Shown piece after piece: positions 1-5,426 of a DNA stretch of 6,505 nucleotides (the stretch's first letter is position 1; each line of letters begins with the position of its first letter). The notes under the pieces are model-generated. The model was not told where the DNA came from and did not search any database. It saw only the letters and a program-made list of their open reading frames with translations. The DNA lies in assembly GCA_964411875.1 (NCBI GenBank), contig CAYPMT010000127.1, positions 1-6,505 of the forward strand, read 5' to 3'. The stretch is from Aliikangiella sp964411875 (GTDB lineage: Bacteria; Pseudomonadota; Gammaproteobacteria; Enterobacterales; Kangiellaceae). Position numbers and translations under genes: made by a program.

Positions 1-809
1 ACACAAGTCACCATTGCGAACATAATTCCGTTTTCGCCAAGCCAATGTTCCGTTCCTTCATTTTTAATTGTTAGTTCAGGCAATATTTTTTGAATATACA
101 CATTGCTTACCGCGTGAAAAATAACTGCTGGCCATAGACTTTTAGATTTAAAAGTGTAGTAAGTCATAATAAATGACATTGACACTATAACTACATAAAA
201 TGTCGTCAATTCCAATAGTACATTTTCGCCATAATATACAATTAATGGCCAATGCCAAGATGCCCAAATAATTCCGCTAAAAAGAGAAACACCAGTAAAA
301 GAAAGAACCTTTTTTAATTCATAAATAAAAAAACCTCGCCATCCAACTTCTTCTCCTAAGGTAGTTGCTGCTGCCTTTAGTACTCCAACAGTTCCTAACA
401 AGATAACAGCGATGATTGTTATCGACGTAGGATTTAATGTGCCAATTCCAACCAACCCAAGTTCTTTTGCCCAATCTGTAATTGCTTCTTTGTTTGCAAA
501 ACCTCCAAATCCGAAAATCCAGATGAGTATATAAGTGATTAAGCCATATAAGGCAGGAATAAAGTAAGACAATCGAATAAATTTCCAATTTCCCCAATTC
601 CAATTTAGAGAAGAAATGGAACGTCCTTTTAATTTGAGTGTTATTATTGTAGCTATTGCAGGGCACCACATAAGTCCGCCAATGTATATACTTGAAGGAT
701 ATAAACTAACTATTGCATAGTGAAAGATTGCGCTTAAAACTGTAACTATCACTAAGAAAATTAAGATTGTTTTCCACGTTTCCTTAGTTTGCGATGCTGG
801 TTTTTGCAT
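1..809 (-). CDS. CPBP family intramembrane metalloprotease, C-terminus cut by window edge
   Basis: Reading leftward from ATG at 809 gives 269 codons without a stop, running off the window, so the C-terminus is missing. The protein is a multi-pass membrane protein with hydrophobic stretches near residues 14-35, 43-58, 82-101, 129-147, 171-190 and 202-218. It carries the three signatures of the CPBP (CAAX protease / bacteriocin-processing, Abi) family: EEVGWRGF at 153-160 with the Glu pair and Arg, SWHWP at 184-188 with His186, and FHAVSN at 231-236 with His232 and Asn236. In this family these residues form the metal site of a glutamate-type intramembrane protease. Bacterial members often serve bacteriocin immunity or peptide maturation, but the substrate cannot be told here. 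An in-frame TAA 21 bases upstream makes 809 the only ATG start at this end. The next upstream gene on the same strand stops at 872, 62 bases away, and a junction repeat fills part of that gap. Confidence 0.93.
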   Translation of the reverse strand, partial: MQKPASQTKETWKTILIFLVIVTVLSAIFHYAIVSLYPSSIYIGGLMWCPAIATIITLKLKGRSISSLNWNWGNWKFIRLSYFIPALYGLITYILIWIFGFGGFANKEAITDWAKELGLVGIGTLNPTSITIIAVILLGTVGVLKAAATTLGEEVGWRGFFIYELKKVLSFTGVSLFSGIIWASWHWPLIVYYGENVLLELTTFYVVIVSMSFIMTYYTFKSKSLWPAVIFHAVSNVYIQKILPELTIKNEGTEHWLGENGIMFAMVTC

Positions 810-850
810 TAACTTTTTAGATTGGTTTTAAAGATGACGAATTACGAATT

Positions 851-871
851 GTTTTGTTGTAATGCGTTTTT
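851..871. repeat. Junction arm after the 872-1390 gene, copy of the arm at 5443-5463
   Basis: These 21 bases match 5443-5463 at 19 of 21 positions. Both copies sit directly after the stop codon of a minus-strand gene: 0 bases from the stop here, 6 bases at the other copy. The only differences are the two bases before CGTTTTT, TG here and AA there. The octamer TGTAATGC at 858-865 is the exact reverse complement of GCATTACA at 1406-1413, so the membrane-protein gene lies between matching inverted sequences. The rest of the gap, 810-850, contains a tandem ACGAATT repeat and nothing else I can name. Confidence 0.65.
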
Positions 872-1390
872 CTACGTTCTCTTTATTTTTAAATCTGCTT
901 GAACTTCTCTTGTTCCATGAATTTTCTCTCCATATTCCAAATCGATATCATAGTCAATTTTATATAAATTCAGAACCTCGTCAAGCTTTTCTCTATTACT
1001 TTTTGCAATAGTGAGTTTATTTCTAAACTTATTTAGAGGTCCAACTGCGAAAACAAGTATTCCTGATCCAATTGCTATTATTATCAAAGGAACCGTGGAT
1101 ATTACACCACTATCAAACGCATATTTTCCGATATAATATCCGCCAAATATTACGGCGAAGCTGATAATAGTATAAATAGCAACATGTCCATACGTATCAG
1201 TTTTCGTTCTATTAACGTTTTCGAGTTCAATATTTATTTTTTTGACTCTTTGCTCGAATTTTTCGTTCAATTCGATTTTTATGCATGTTTTATTAAAATC
1301 AGGCTTTTTATTGGTCAAACTACATGTAGTTCCGTCTTTAATATTGACCAATTGATTATCGCATAAAATGCAATGTCTGGCTAAATCCAT
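872..1390 (-). CDS. Two-pass membrane protein with N-terminal cysteine cluster, unknown function
   Basis: This 172-residue protein starts at ATG 1390 after an A-rich leader and ends with TAG. The N-terminal segment has Cys7, Cys10, Cys23 and Cys36, with a CxxC pair followed by a GTTC loop, which looks like a small metal-binding or redox module. A charged, probably helical stretch follows at about 40-65. Two hydrophobic helices come next, about 70-92 and 96-118, joined by a very short turn, so both ends are predicted on the same, probably cytoplasmic, side. The tail from 120 is charged and helical, ending in a basic KIKR stretch. I have a sense of a conserved flavobacterial hypothetical family with this layout but know no function for it. 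The gene stands alone between two repeat-bearing spacers, with matching inverted octamers on each side (858-865 and 1406-1413). A 60-codon open frame on the other strand inside it is a shadow. Confidence 0.85.
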   Translation of the reverse strand: MDLARHCILCDNQLVNIKDGTTCSLTNKKPDFNKTCIKIELNEKFEQRVKKINIELENVNRTKTDTYGHVAIYTIISFAVIFGGYYIGKYAFDSGVISTVPLIIIAIGSGILVFAVGPLNKFRNKLTIAKSNREKLDEVLNLYKIDYDIDLEYGEKIHGTREVQADLKIKRT

Positions 1391-1404
1391 TTTATTTTTT
1401 TAAA

Positions 1405-1603
1405 TGCATTACACGCCACGTTATCTACGCCATCTGCGAAAGCAGTGAGTTGGTTCAATGGCGGCTAATTTTAAGAAAATCTAGAAAAACCGTTCAACAA
1501 AGGCATGAGAAGAGTATTTCCTTATAACCCTATGGCCTTTGCAAACTGACATCATCGGTTCTTATAAAGTTAGTTGCATGTTCCAAGTACTAAATTTAGC
1601 AAA
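1405..1603. repeat. Long intergenic repeat, copy R1
   Basis: This spacer element recurs as a direct copy at 2227-2427. By hand alignment of 1419-1603 against 2239-2427 I count about 24 mismatches and one 4-base gap, or about 87% identity, with an identical 33-base run at 1529-1561. Internal structures are shared: a CTGC-GAAA-GCAG hairpin at 1434-1445, and a longer hairpin closed by AAAGGC (1499-1504) and GCCTTT (1535-1540). GTTAG follows at 1569-1573. The left edge has GCATTACA. The repeat lies between the start of the membrane-protein gene and the stop of the lipoprotein gene. The remaining 1604-1685 is unique sequence with no gene that I can see. No open frame in the repeat looks coding. 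Confidence 0.85.
1434..1445. other. CTGC-GAAA-GCAG hairpin in R1
   Basis: A 4-bp stem, CTGC/GCAG, closes a GAAA loop, a GNRA-type tetraloop if transcribed rightward. The same stem is found at 2254-2265 with the same loop, and at 5254-5265 with a GCTA loop. All three lie upstream of the start of a minus-strand gene. Confidence 0.6.
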
Positions 1604-1685
1604 TAGATCACTGTTAGAAAGTCGGCAAGGACTTTTGTAAATAGGCTTTTACCAGCAACTAATTTTATACGGTATTATGCTATGT

Positions 1686-2126
1686 TTAATTAGATTCCAA
1701 TTCAACACTATGTGTAGCAAATGCACTTCCGGTATTATTCTCAGCACTCCCTTTTATCACACCATTTCCAGAATAGTTAGAATTAAATTTAATTGTAGCA
1801 ATCGATTTAGCAATTAAACCATCAATTGAATTTTCAACATTCATAACTTCCATATTACCAGATTCTATTGTCCATGAAAATTCGGTGTTAGCAGGGTTGT
1901 CGTTTTTTGAATAAAATGTTGTTACAAATTTTATGGTTTCATCAGGTAGAGCAAAATCAGTTCCATCTACACATATTGATGTTAATGTGCCTGATTCAAT
2001 TGTTATTTCACAATCAGTTATATTTTTTAAGTTTTCAACTGTAGCTTCTGTGTCATCATTATTTGAACAAGATGTTAAAAATGTGACAAACACAATTAAT
2101 AGTAAATAGATTGATCGGTTTTTCAT
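1686..2126 (-). CDS. Small lipoprotein of unknown function
   Basis: This 146-residue protein starts at ATG 2126 after an A-rich leader. It has a classic lipoprotein signal: basic MKNR, a hydrophobic stretch at 6-16, and the lipobox LTSC with Cys20 as the lipidated residue. SNNDDTE follows. Acidic residues just after the cysteine resemble the export signal that sends Bacteroidota lipoproteins to the cell surface, so a surface location is plausible but not proven. The mature part is beta-rich, with FSWTIESG near residues 83-90 and a repetitive Thr/Asn/Ser-rich C-terminus, suggesting one Ig-like or PKD-like beta sandwich. Cys39 and Cys52 could form a disulfide. I recognise no enzyme motif. The gene lies between the two direct copies of the long spacer repeat (1405-1603 and 2227-2427), with GCATAA-type sequences facing inward on both sides. 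Confidence 0.88.
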   Translation of the reverse strand: MKNRSIYLLLIVFVTFLTSCSNNDDTEATVENLKNITDCEITIESGTLTSICVDGTDFALPDETIKFVTTFYSKNDNPANTEFSWTIESGNMEVMNVENSIDGLIAKSIATIKFNSNYSGNGVIKGSAENNTGSAFATHSVELESN

Positions 2127-2193
2127 AGCGTTTTTTTATTAATATCCTATTCTTAATTGTCTTTAAAACTTTTAAAAGGCTGGTTATGAGTAT

Positions 2194-2214
2194 GTCAAAT
2201 TATCTTCATTTGAC
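2194..2214. promoter_or_regulatory. Inverted repeat upstream of the lipoprotein gene
   Basis: A perfect 7-bp inverted repeat, GTCAAAT (2194-2200) and ATTTGAC (2208-2214), is separated by 7 bases and lies 68 bases upstream of the lipoprotein start. No T-run follows on either strand, so it is not an obvious terminator. It could be an operator or a leader hairpin. A 10-base palindrome, CTTTTAAAAG, lies nearer the gene at 2169-2178. Confidence 0.35.
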
Positions 2215-2226
2215 TTTCTGAAATAT

Positions 2227-2427
2227 TGCATAACTCAGGGTTATGTACGACAGCTGCGAAAGCAGTATACGAGTTGGTACGAAGGTCGCTAATTTTAAGG
2301 AAATATGACAAAATCGTCCAACAAAGGCATGAGCGGAGTATTCCCTTATAATCCTATGGCCTTTGCAAACTGACATCATCGGTTCGTATAAAGTTAGGTG
2401 CGTGTTCTAAGTACTAAATTTAGCAAA
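2227..2427. repeat. Long intergenic repeat, copy R2
   Basis: This is the direct copy of 1405-1603. It has the same CTGC-GAAA-GCAG hairpin (2254-2265), the same AAAGGC/GCCTTT hairpin (2323-2328 with 2359-2364) and the identical 33-base run at 2353-2385. Compared with R1 it has four extra bases after the first hairpin. It carries GTTAGGT at 2393-2399, which fits the integron R' consensus GTTRRRY. GCATAAC at 2228-2234 fits the paired consensus RYYYAAC except at one position. The 366-base gap between the divergent genes (2127-2492) consists of this repeat, the 2194-2214 inverted repeat and AT-rich leader sequence. I see no gene in it. Confidence 0.85.
2254..2265. other. CTGC-GAAA-GCAG hairpin in R2
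   Basis: This has the same stem and GAAA loop as at 1434-1445. Flanking bases differ (ACAG before, TATA after), so the hairpin core is better conserved than its edges. Confidence 0.6.
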
Positions 2428-2492
2428 CGCAATATTTATTGTAACAATCAGTGTAAATAGTAGTCTTAATAAAAATATAACAATGGAATATA

Positions 2493-3413
2493 ATGAAAAT
2501 CAACAAAAACATTTTAGCTTTTCTAAGCCTAATCCTTCCACTTGTGATTTCTGCACAGGTTGAAGCAGTATTTAATGACATTCGATTAAATCAAACATTG
2601 CAGATTGTAGCACAAAAACTAAACGAAATATCTGAAAAATCAAATATCATTTCCGTTGAAACACCTAGTTTTCCATTAGCGAATAGCAAAGAAGAACATT
2701 TAGTTTGCTCACAAGTTAAAACAGATAATGGAATAATTAATAAAGTTATACTCACTTTTGCTGATAACAAGCTTAAATATATCGAAGCAAGAGGAAATGT
2801 AGTCGACGCTTTAACTAGTAAGCTTACAGATAATTCAATAATTTACCTTAGTTATGATGTCTATGTTACCGAAAAATTATTTTTAAAGAAAAATGATGAT
2901 ATTGCTTGGATTCTAACTGAAGAGGCAATGCGTAATTATTTGTTCGCTTGGGAAAATCCATATCTAAATTCAGACCATAACATTGAAAAAAAACCTACAT
3001 CCTCAGTTCAAATACCATCATTTATTAAAATGGGTACAGCTTTAAATGAATTAAAGCCAATATTAGAAGCTAAGAGTAATTTTACAAGTACCGAAGAATT
3101 AGATGGGACTGATCCATATGCTCAAATTCAAATTAACTGTTTTGGTATTGAATATTTGGGGTTTCCAAGAACATTTGAAGCTCGATTTGGAGATAATATT
3201 TTGAATGTAGTATGGATGTTAACAGGTAAAGGAGAAGAAGACAGAATTAGAAAAGCCTTGACTAATCAGTATGGTAAATCTATCTTTGTTAATGATAATT
3301 GGGAAATATTTAATAATTGGCAAGTTGCTTTAAGAAAAGATAAGCCTGAGGTATTACTAATGGAAAAGAAAATAGGATTAGAATATAAAAACTCCAATTA
3401 TTTTGAACAATAA
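2493..3413 (+). CDS. Secreted or periplasmic protein of unknown function with an apparent internal duplication
   Basis: This 306-residue protein is the only plus-strand gene. Residues 1-21 form a signal peptide (MKINKN, a hydrophobic core, then ISA before Gln22), and with no cysteine at the cleavage point it should be exported as a soluble protein. Two similar halves are visible. The first (about 30-107) has LVCSQV around Cys72 followed by LTFADNKLKYIEARG. The second (about 181-255) has INCFGI around Cys216 followed by ARFGDNILNVVW. Both keep a Cys, then a strand of the type F-x-D-N-x-L. I infer a duplicated alpha/beta module, with a linker rich in Lys, Thr and Ser near 165-172. I recognise no catalytic motif. 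An ATG at 2483 is out of frame and opens only about 26 codons. The gene converges with the acetyltransferase gene across the palindrome at 3473-3600. A weak AATTC-AAG-GAATT hairpin lies after the stop at 3427-3439. Confidence 0.85.
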   Translation: MKINKNILAFLSLILPLVISAQVEAVFNDIRLNQTLQIVAQKLNEISEKSNIISVETPSFPLANSKEEHLVCSQVKTDNGIINKVILTFADNKLKYIEARGNVVDALTSKLTDNSIIYLSYDVYVTEKLFLKKNDDIAWILTEEAMRNYLFAWENPYLNSDHNIEKKPTSSVQIPSFIKMGTALNELKPILEAKSNFTSTEELDGTDPYAQIQINCFGIEYLGFPRTFEARFGDNILNVVWMLTGKGEEDRIRKALTNQYGKSIFVNDNWEIFNNWQVALRKDKPEVLLMEKKIGLEYKNSNYFEQ

Positions 3414-3472
3414 TTTTCAATAAACTAATTCAAGGAATTTTATCGTAGTAATGTAAAGTAAACATAATTAAG

Positions 3473-3600
3473 GCTAACGATTTGTATGAGGGTAGTAGCC
3501 GACTGCGTAGTACTTTCTTGGCAGGTTATATGAAAATTGAAGCTGGCTACGCCAATTGAGATTATTACTTTCCCGGCTATTATTTTTATACATTGTTAGC
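3473..3600. repeat. Long palindromic junction with GCTAAC/GTTAGC ends (attC-like)
   Basis: GCTAAC (3473-3478) and GTTAGC (3595-3600) are exact reverse complements bounding 128 bases. Pairing continues inward: TGTAT after the left end answers ATACA before the right end, and TAGTAGCCG on the left answers CGGCTATTA on the right with one mismatch. An inner pair GCGTAG/CTACGC (about 3504-3509 and 3547-3552) makes a second stem. The layout of terminal core sites, imperfect long stem and variable centre is that of an integron attC site, although the cores deviate by one base from RYYYAAC/GTTRRRY. The right end overlaps the acetyltransferase stop codon (3596-3598). The palindrome separates two convergent genes and could also act as a bidirectional transcription barrier. 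Confidence 0.8.
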
Positions 3601-4054
3601 TACTGGCTTTAATTTTTTTATTTGGCTTTTCCATTTCGTATAAATCAAGACCTTTTCCCCAATAATCTTTTTCAATTCGATTAATACTGTAACCAAATTT
3701 TTCAAAAAACTTGTATGCAAGTTGAGAGGTCGTTACTATGAATTTTTCTACTCTATGATCTTTCCCTAATAATTCTAAGCAATATTCCATTGACTGTTTT
3801 CCAAGCCCTTGTCCTGAATGTTTTGGTTCAAAAAAAATCCACGTAATACGTCCAGATTTATCATTCTTATTTATATAATATCCAGTTCCACCTACAATAT
3901 TATTATCCACTTCAATAGTCAAATAGGTTTCTGCCTTTTCCTCTAGATATTCTTCAAAATCATTCAGTTCGTTTTTGTCAAAATATTTAGGCGTGTTTAG
4001 GCTAAATATTTTTAACAAATCCTCTTTATCATTTGGTTTATATGGTCTAATCAT
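3596..4054 (-). CDS. GNAT family N-acetyltransferase
   Basis: This 152-residue protein begins MIRPYKPNDKEDLLKIF, the usual opening of GNAT enzymes, in which the first strand and helix precede the acceptor region. Strand 2-4 sequence follows (TIEVDNNIVGGTGYYI at 46-61). Motif A, the acetyl-CoA pyrophosphate loop, is at about 73-86 with GQGLGK at 81-86. The position normally held by Gln or Arg in Q/R-x-x-G-x-G/A is Ser80. Motif B, with the typical A-YKFFEKFGY segment, is at 113-121. It would transfer acetyl from acetyl-CoA to an amine, but the acceptor cannot be inferred. Length is normal for a single GNAT domain. The ATG at 4054 follows a short A-rich leader. The TAA stop is embedded in the terminal GTTAGC of the downstream palindrome, so gene and repeat are fused with no spacer. 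Confidence 0.93.
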   Translation of the reverse strand: MIRPYKPNDKEDLLKIFSLNTPKYFDKNELNDFEEYLEEKAETYLTIEVDNNIVGGTGYYINKNDKSGRITWIFFEPKHSGQGLGKQSMEYCLELLGKDHRVEKFIVTTSQLAYKFFEKFGYSINRIEKDYWGKGLDLYEMEKPNKKIKASS

Positions 4055-4069
4055 GGTTTTTTATGCATG

Positions 4070-4188
4070 TAACTAATGATTAGTGGGATCATCCGAAGGA
4101 TTATTCCGCTTAGAAATCAGCCATTGATTTATACTTTTATTTTGGTGTGGCACCAAACCCCGTATTAATTATAGCCATTGTTAGCAGT
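4070..4188. repeat. Palindromic junction between acetyltransferase and SRPBCC genes
   Basis: The ends are TAACTAATG (4070-4078) and CATTGTTAGC (4176-4185), inverted relatives of each other and of the ends of 3473-3600. Two inner hairpins are present: GGATCATCC-GAA-GGATTATTCC at 4086-4107 with one mismatch and one bulge, and a perfect 7-bp TTTGGTG-TGG-CACCAAA at 4141-4157. On the minus strand, 4159-4174 reads CTATAATTAATACGGG, matching 14 of 16 bases of the corresponding strand at 5427-5442. The element fills almost the whole gap between the two genes. Confidence 0.7.
4141..4157. other. Perfect 7-bp hairpin
   Basis: TTTGGTG and CACCAAA surround a 3-base TGG loop. It lies downstream of the SRPBCC gene's stop on the minus strand, but no T-run follows on that strand, so it is a structural part of the junction more than a clear terminator. 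Confidence 0.5.
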
Positions 4189-4195
4189 TCGGTTT

Positions 4196-4699
4196 TTATT
4201 CATATTGATAAGGTTCTTTATTATAAGCCATTTCTCTAACATTTTCCAAGACTCTTTTCATATATATCCTCCAAAATGTTTTTCCAAAACTCCAACATAA
4301 AGGATAAAGTAAAAAACCTTTAGAGTACAAACAATAAGTGTAATCAATTTGTATTTTGTTTTTTTTCAATTCGGTTGTTTTCCACTCACCTACAAATTTG
4401 TAGAACCCCAACATCCATGATTGGAAATTATCAACTTGAATTTGCCAATATTGATTTTCCTTTCTTTCTAATACATTATCGACTGAACTAAACCCTCCAT
4501 TTTGAGTCATAGATTTTGCTACATAAACCTTTTTACTTGAACCTCGTTTTCCCCAGTCTTTATCATCTGTTGTGTGGGTTACTTTAGGCATAATTCCAAA
4601 CCCTGTATGGACTTTAGAAACATCACAAAGCATTGGTGTTTTAAATGCTCTTTCTAATGAACATTCATAAACAATAGAGACTTTAATCTTAGTAATCAT
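4196..4699 (-). CDS. SRPBCC (START/Bet v1-like) ligand-binding protein
   Basis: I chose ATG 4699 (167 residues). The frame extends upstream to a TTG at 4717, but that lies against the GCTAAC junction and would add only six residues (MNEPKN), while the typical opening strand MITKIKVSIVYECSLERAF begins at the ATG. The protein has the SRPBCC pattern. A first strand is followed by a helix (SLERAF). A central sheet carries GGFSSVDNVLE and YWQIQVDNFQSWMLGFYKFVGEWK. A long C-terminal helix (about 135-160) lines the pocket. The fold forms a hydrophobic cavity used for lipid, hormone or polyketide-like ligands. No catalytic residues can be assigned and no partner gene helps. The gene is flanked by an exact 9-bp inverted pair, GTTAGCAGT (4180-4188) and ACTGCTAAC (4721-4729). 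Confidence 0.82.
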   Translation of the reverse strand: MITKIKVSIVYECSLERAFKTPMLCDVSKVHTGFGIMPKVTHTTDDKDWGKRGSSKKVYVAKSMTQNGGFSSVDNVLERKENQYWQIQVDNFQSWMLGFYKFVGEWKTTELKKNKIQIDYTYCLYSKGFLLYPLCWSFGKTFWRIYMKRVLENVREMAYNKEPYQYE

Positions 4700-4720
4700 A
4701 TTTTTGGGTTCGTTCAACTG

Positions 4721-4759
4721 ACTGCTAACGGTTAGTATAAACCGTCGTTTTAATGCAGT
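4721..4759. repeat. Compact palindromic junction between SRPBCC and DMP19-like genes
   Basis: An outer stem, ACTGC (4721-4725) with GCAGT (4755-4759), encloses an inner 6-bp stem, ACGGTT (4728-4733) with AACCGT (4740-4745), around an AGTATA loop. The left part also contains the tight palindrome CTAACGGTTAG. The right end abuts the stop codon at 4760. At 39 bases it is the shortest junction here and may be a collapsed or minimal form of the longer ones. Confidence 0.7.
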
Positions 4760-5206
4760 TTATTCCTTGTTGTACTTAGTTCTATCATATTTTTTAAATG
4801 TCAATTCGAAGATGTCATCAGGCAGTTCCCAATACCGATGGTCCAGTTCATCTATCTTTTTAATTTCACTTTCCGAAATTATATGATATAAATCCTGATA
4901 AGAAGTTAGTCTTTTATCATCTTTATATTTGTCTATTATTGTGTATGAAGAACTTATAATTTGTAAAGATTTTTCTGCATTAATTTTCTGAAGACATCTA
5001 ACAGCATTTTCATAACATTCAATTCCCCAGTTTGTGAAGAATTGTAGAAAACCTCCATTATGAATATCTATTTCTAATTTCCATAATGCTGCCAATTCCT
5101 GTTCAGATTCGCTTAATTTTTTCCAATCACCATTATGCTCGTTTAATTTCTCAACGAATTGGCTTGTGAAGTCAAACCATTCTTTTTCTAATTCTGATAT
5201 ACTCAC
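4760..5206 (-). CDS. DMP19 / DUF4375 family protein
   Basis: This 148-residue protein starts at GTG 5206. An in-frame TAA lies 15 bases upstream and the reading frame contains no ATG, so GTG is the only reasonable start. The central signature is a helical segment ending in DIHNGGFLQFFTNWG (47-61), followed by a helix with ENAVRCLQKI (66-75). This (x-NGGF-Q-F-N-G) is the hallmark of the DMP19-like DUF4375 domain. The founding neisserial protein DMP19 is reported as a DNA mimic that binds a transcription factor. Whether this relative mimics DNA is unknown. It is acidic in the N-terminal third and near the end (ELPDDIFEL at 127-135), but also has basic patches. It is a stand-alone gene with no toxin or regulator beside it, preceded by the 263-base structured spacer 5207-5469. 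Confidence 0.8.
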   Translation of the reverse strand: MSISELEKEWFDFTSQFVEKLNEHNGDWKKLSESEQELAALWKLEIDIHNGGFLQFFTNWGIECYENAVRCLQKINAEKSLQIISSSYTIIDKYKDDKRLTSYQDLYHIISESEIKKIDELDHRYWELPDDIFELTFKKYDRTKYNKE

Positions 5207-5237
5207 TTTAGAGTGTTTTTAAATTAAGTACAAATTA

Positions 5238-5293
5238 GTGCGGGGCACGCCATCTGCGCTAGCAGCGGGCGAATTGGTGCGTTGGCCATATTT
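5238..5293. repeat. Third copy of the spacer-repeat core (R3)
   Basis: The block ACGCCATCTGCG...AGCAG at 5247-5265 matches 1427-1445 except at the loop, and continues with a gap-tolerant match through ATTGG to the TTTT near 5293. After that R3 diverges completely from R1 and R2. A GTGC-GGG-GCAC hairpin sits at its left edge (5238-5248). It lies upstream of the DMP19-like gene start, the same relative place as in R1 and R2. Confidence 0.65.
5254..5265. other. CTGC-GCTA-GCAG hairpin in R3
   Basis: This has the same CTGC/GCAG stem as at 1434-1445 and 2254-2265 with a different loop (GCTA for GAAA). An outer CGC/GCG pair (5248-5250 and 5269-5271) adds a second short helix beyond a 3x3 internal loop. 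Confidence 0.55.
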
Positions 5294-5309
5294 TCAGCTA
5301 AGCGCTAAG

Positions 5310-5341
5310 CAAAACCTTTTGGTTTTGTTTTTTCTTTTTTT
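5310..5341 (+). terminator. Hairpin plus T-run, oriented rightward
   Basis: A perfect 7-bp stem, CAAAACC (5310-5316) and GGTTTTG (5321-5327), closes a TTTT loop and is followed by a run of Ts broken by one C (5328-5341). This has the form of an intrinsic terminator for rightward transcription. No plus-strand gene ends here. The nearest is the 2493-3413 gene, with three minus genes between. On the minus strand the run is an A-tract before the hairpin and no T-run follows it. A tandem GCTAAGC heptamer (5297-5303 and 5304-5310) leads into it. Confidence 0.5.
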
Positions 5342-5352
5342 GTCCAAAGCAA

Positions 5353-5368
5353 CCCCGACGCTTCGGGG
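5353..5368. other. GC-rich hairpin CCCCGA/TCGGGG
   Basis: A 6-bp stem with a CGCT loop stands out in very AT-rich surroundings. It lies downstream of the alpha/beta hydrolase on the minus strand and could slow or end that transcript, although no T-run follows on that strand. Confidence 0.5.
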
Positions 5369-5426
5369 CCAAAGATTTCGCGACATTATAAAAATACGCA
5401 AACCTTAGTAGCGTTTAAAACCTGAG

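Noticed and set aside
319..669. An open frame of 116 codons on the minus strand
   Set aside because: It is an alternative frame inside the CPBP protease gene. The true frame, running from 809 off the left edge, contains the EEVGWRGF, SWHWP and FHAVSN motifs, while this one is rich in Cys, Trp and Arg with no recognisable family.
1184..1366. A 60-codon open frame on the plus strand
   Set aside because: It lies wholly antisense to the membrane-protein gene, has a Phe/Ile-rich composition typical of reversed AT-rich coding sequence and no sensible leader.
1405..2427. R1 and R2 as a CRISPR array or as the ends of an insertion sequence
   Set aside because: Only two copies exist about 820 bases apart with a gene between them, they are direct and not inverted, and there is no transposase or short regular spacing.
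2391..2492. Flavobacterial promoter (TAnnTTTG with an upstream TTG) before the plus-strand gene
   Set aside because: The best candidate, TAAATTTA at 2414, misses the key final G, lacks a properly spaced TTG and is also present in R1, where no gene follows in that direction.
2483..2563. Short open frame starting at ATG 2483, overlapping the start of the exported protein gene
   Set aside because: It is out of frame, about 26 codons long, and its composition is not convincing for a leader peptide.
4700..4717. TTG start that would lengthen the SRPBCC protein by six residues
   Set aside because: The added residues lie next to the GCTAAC junction, TTG starts are rare, and the fold begins at the ATG at 4699.
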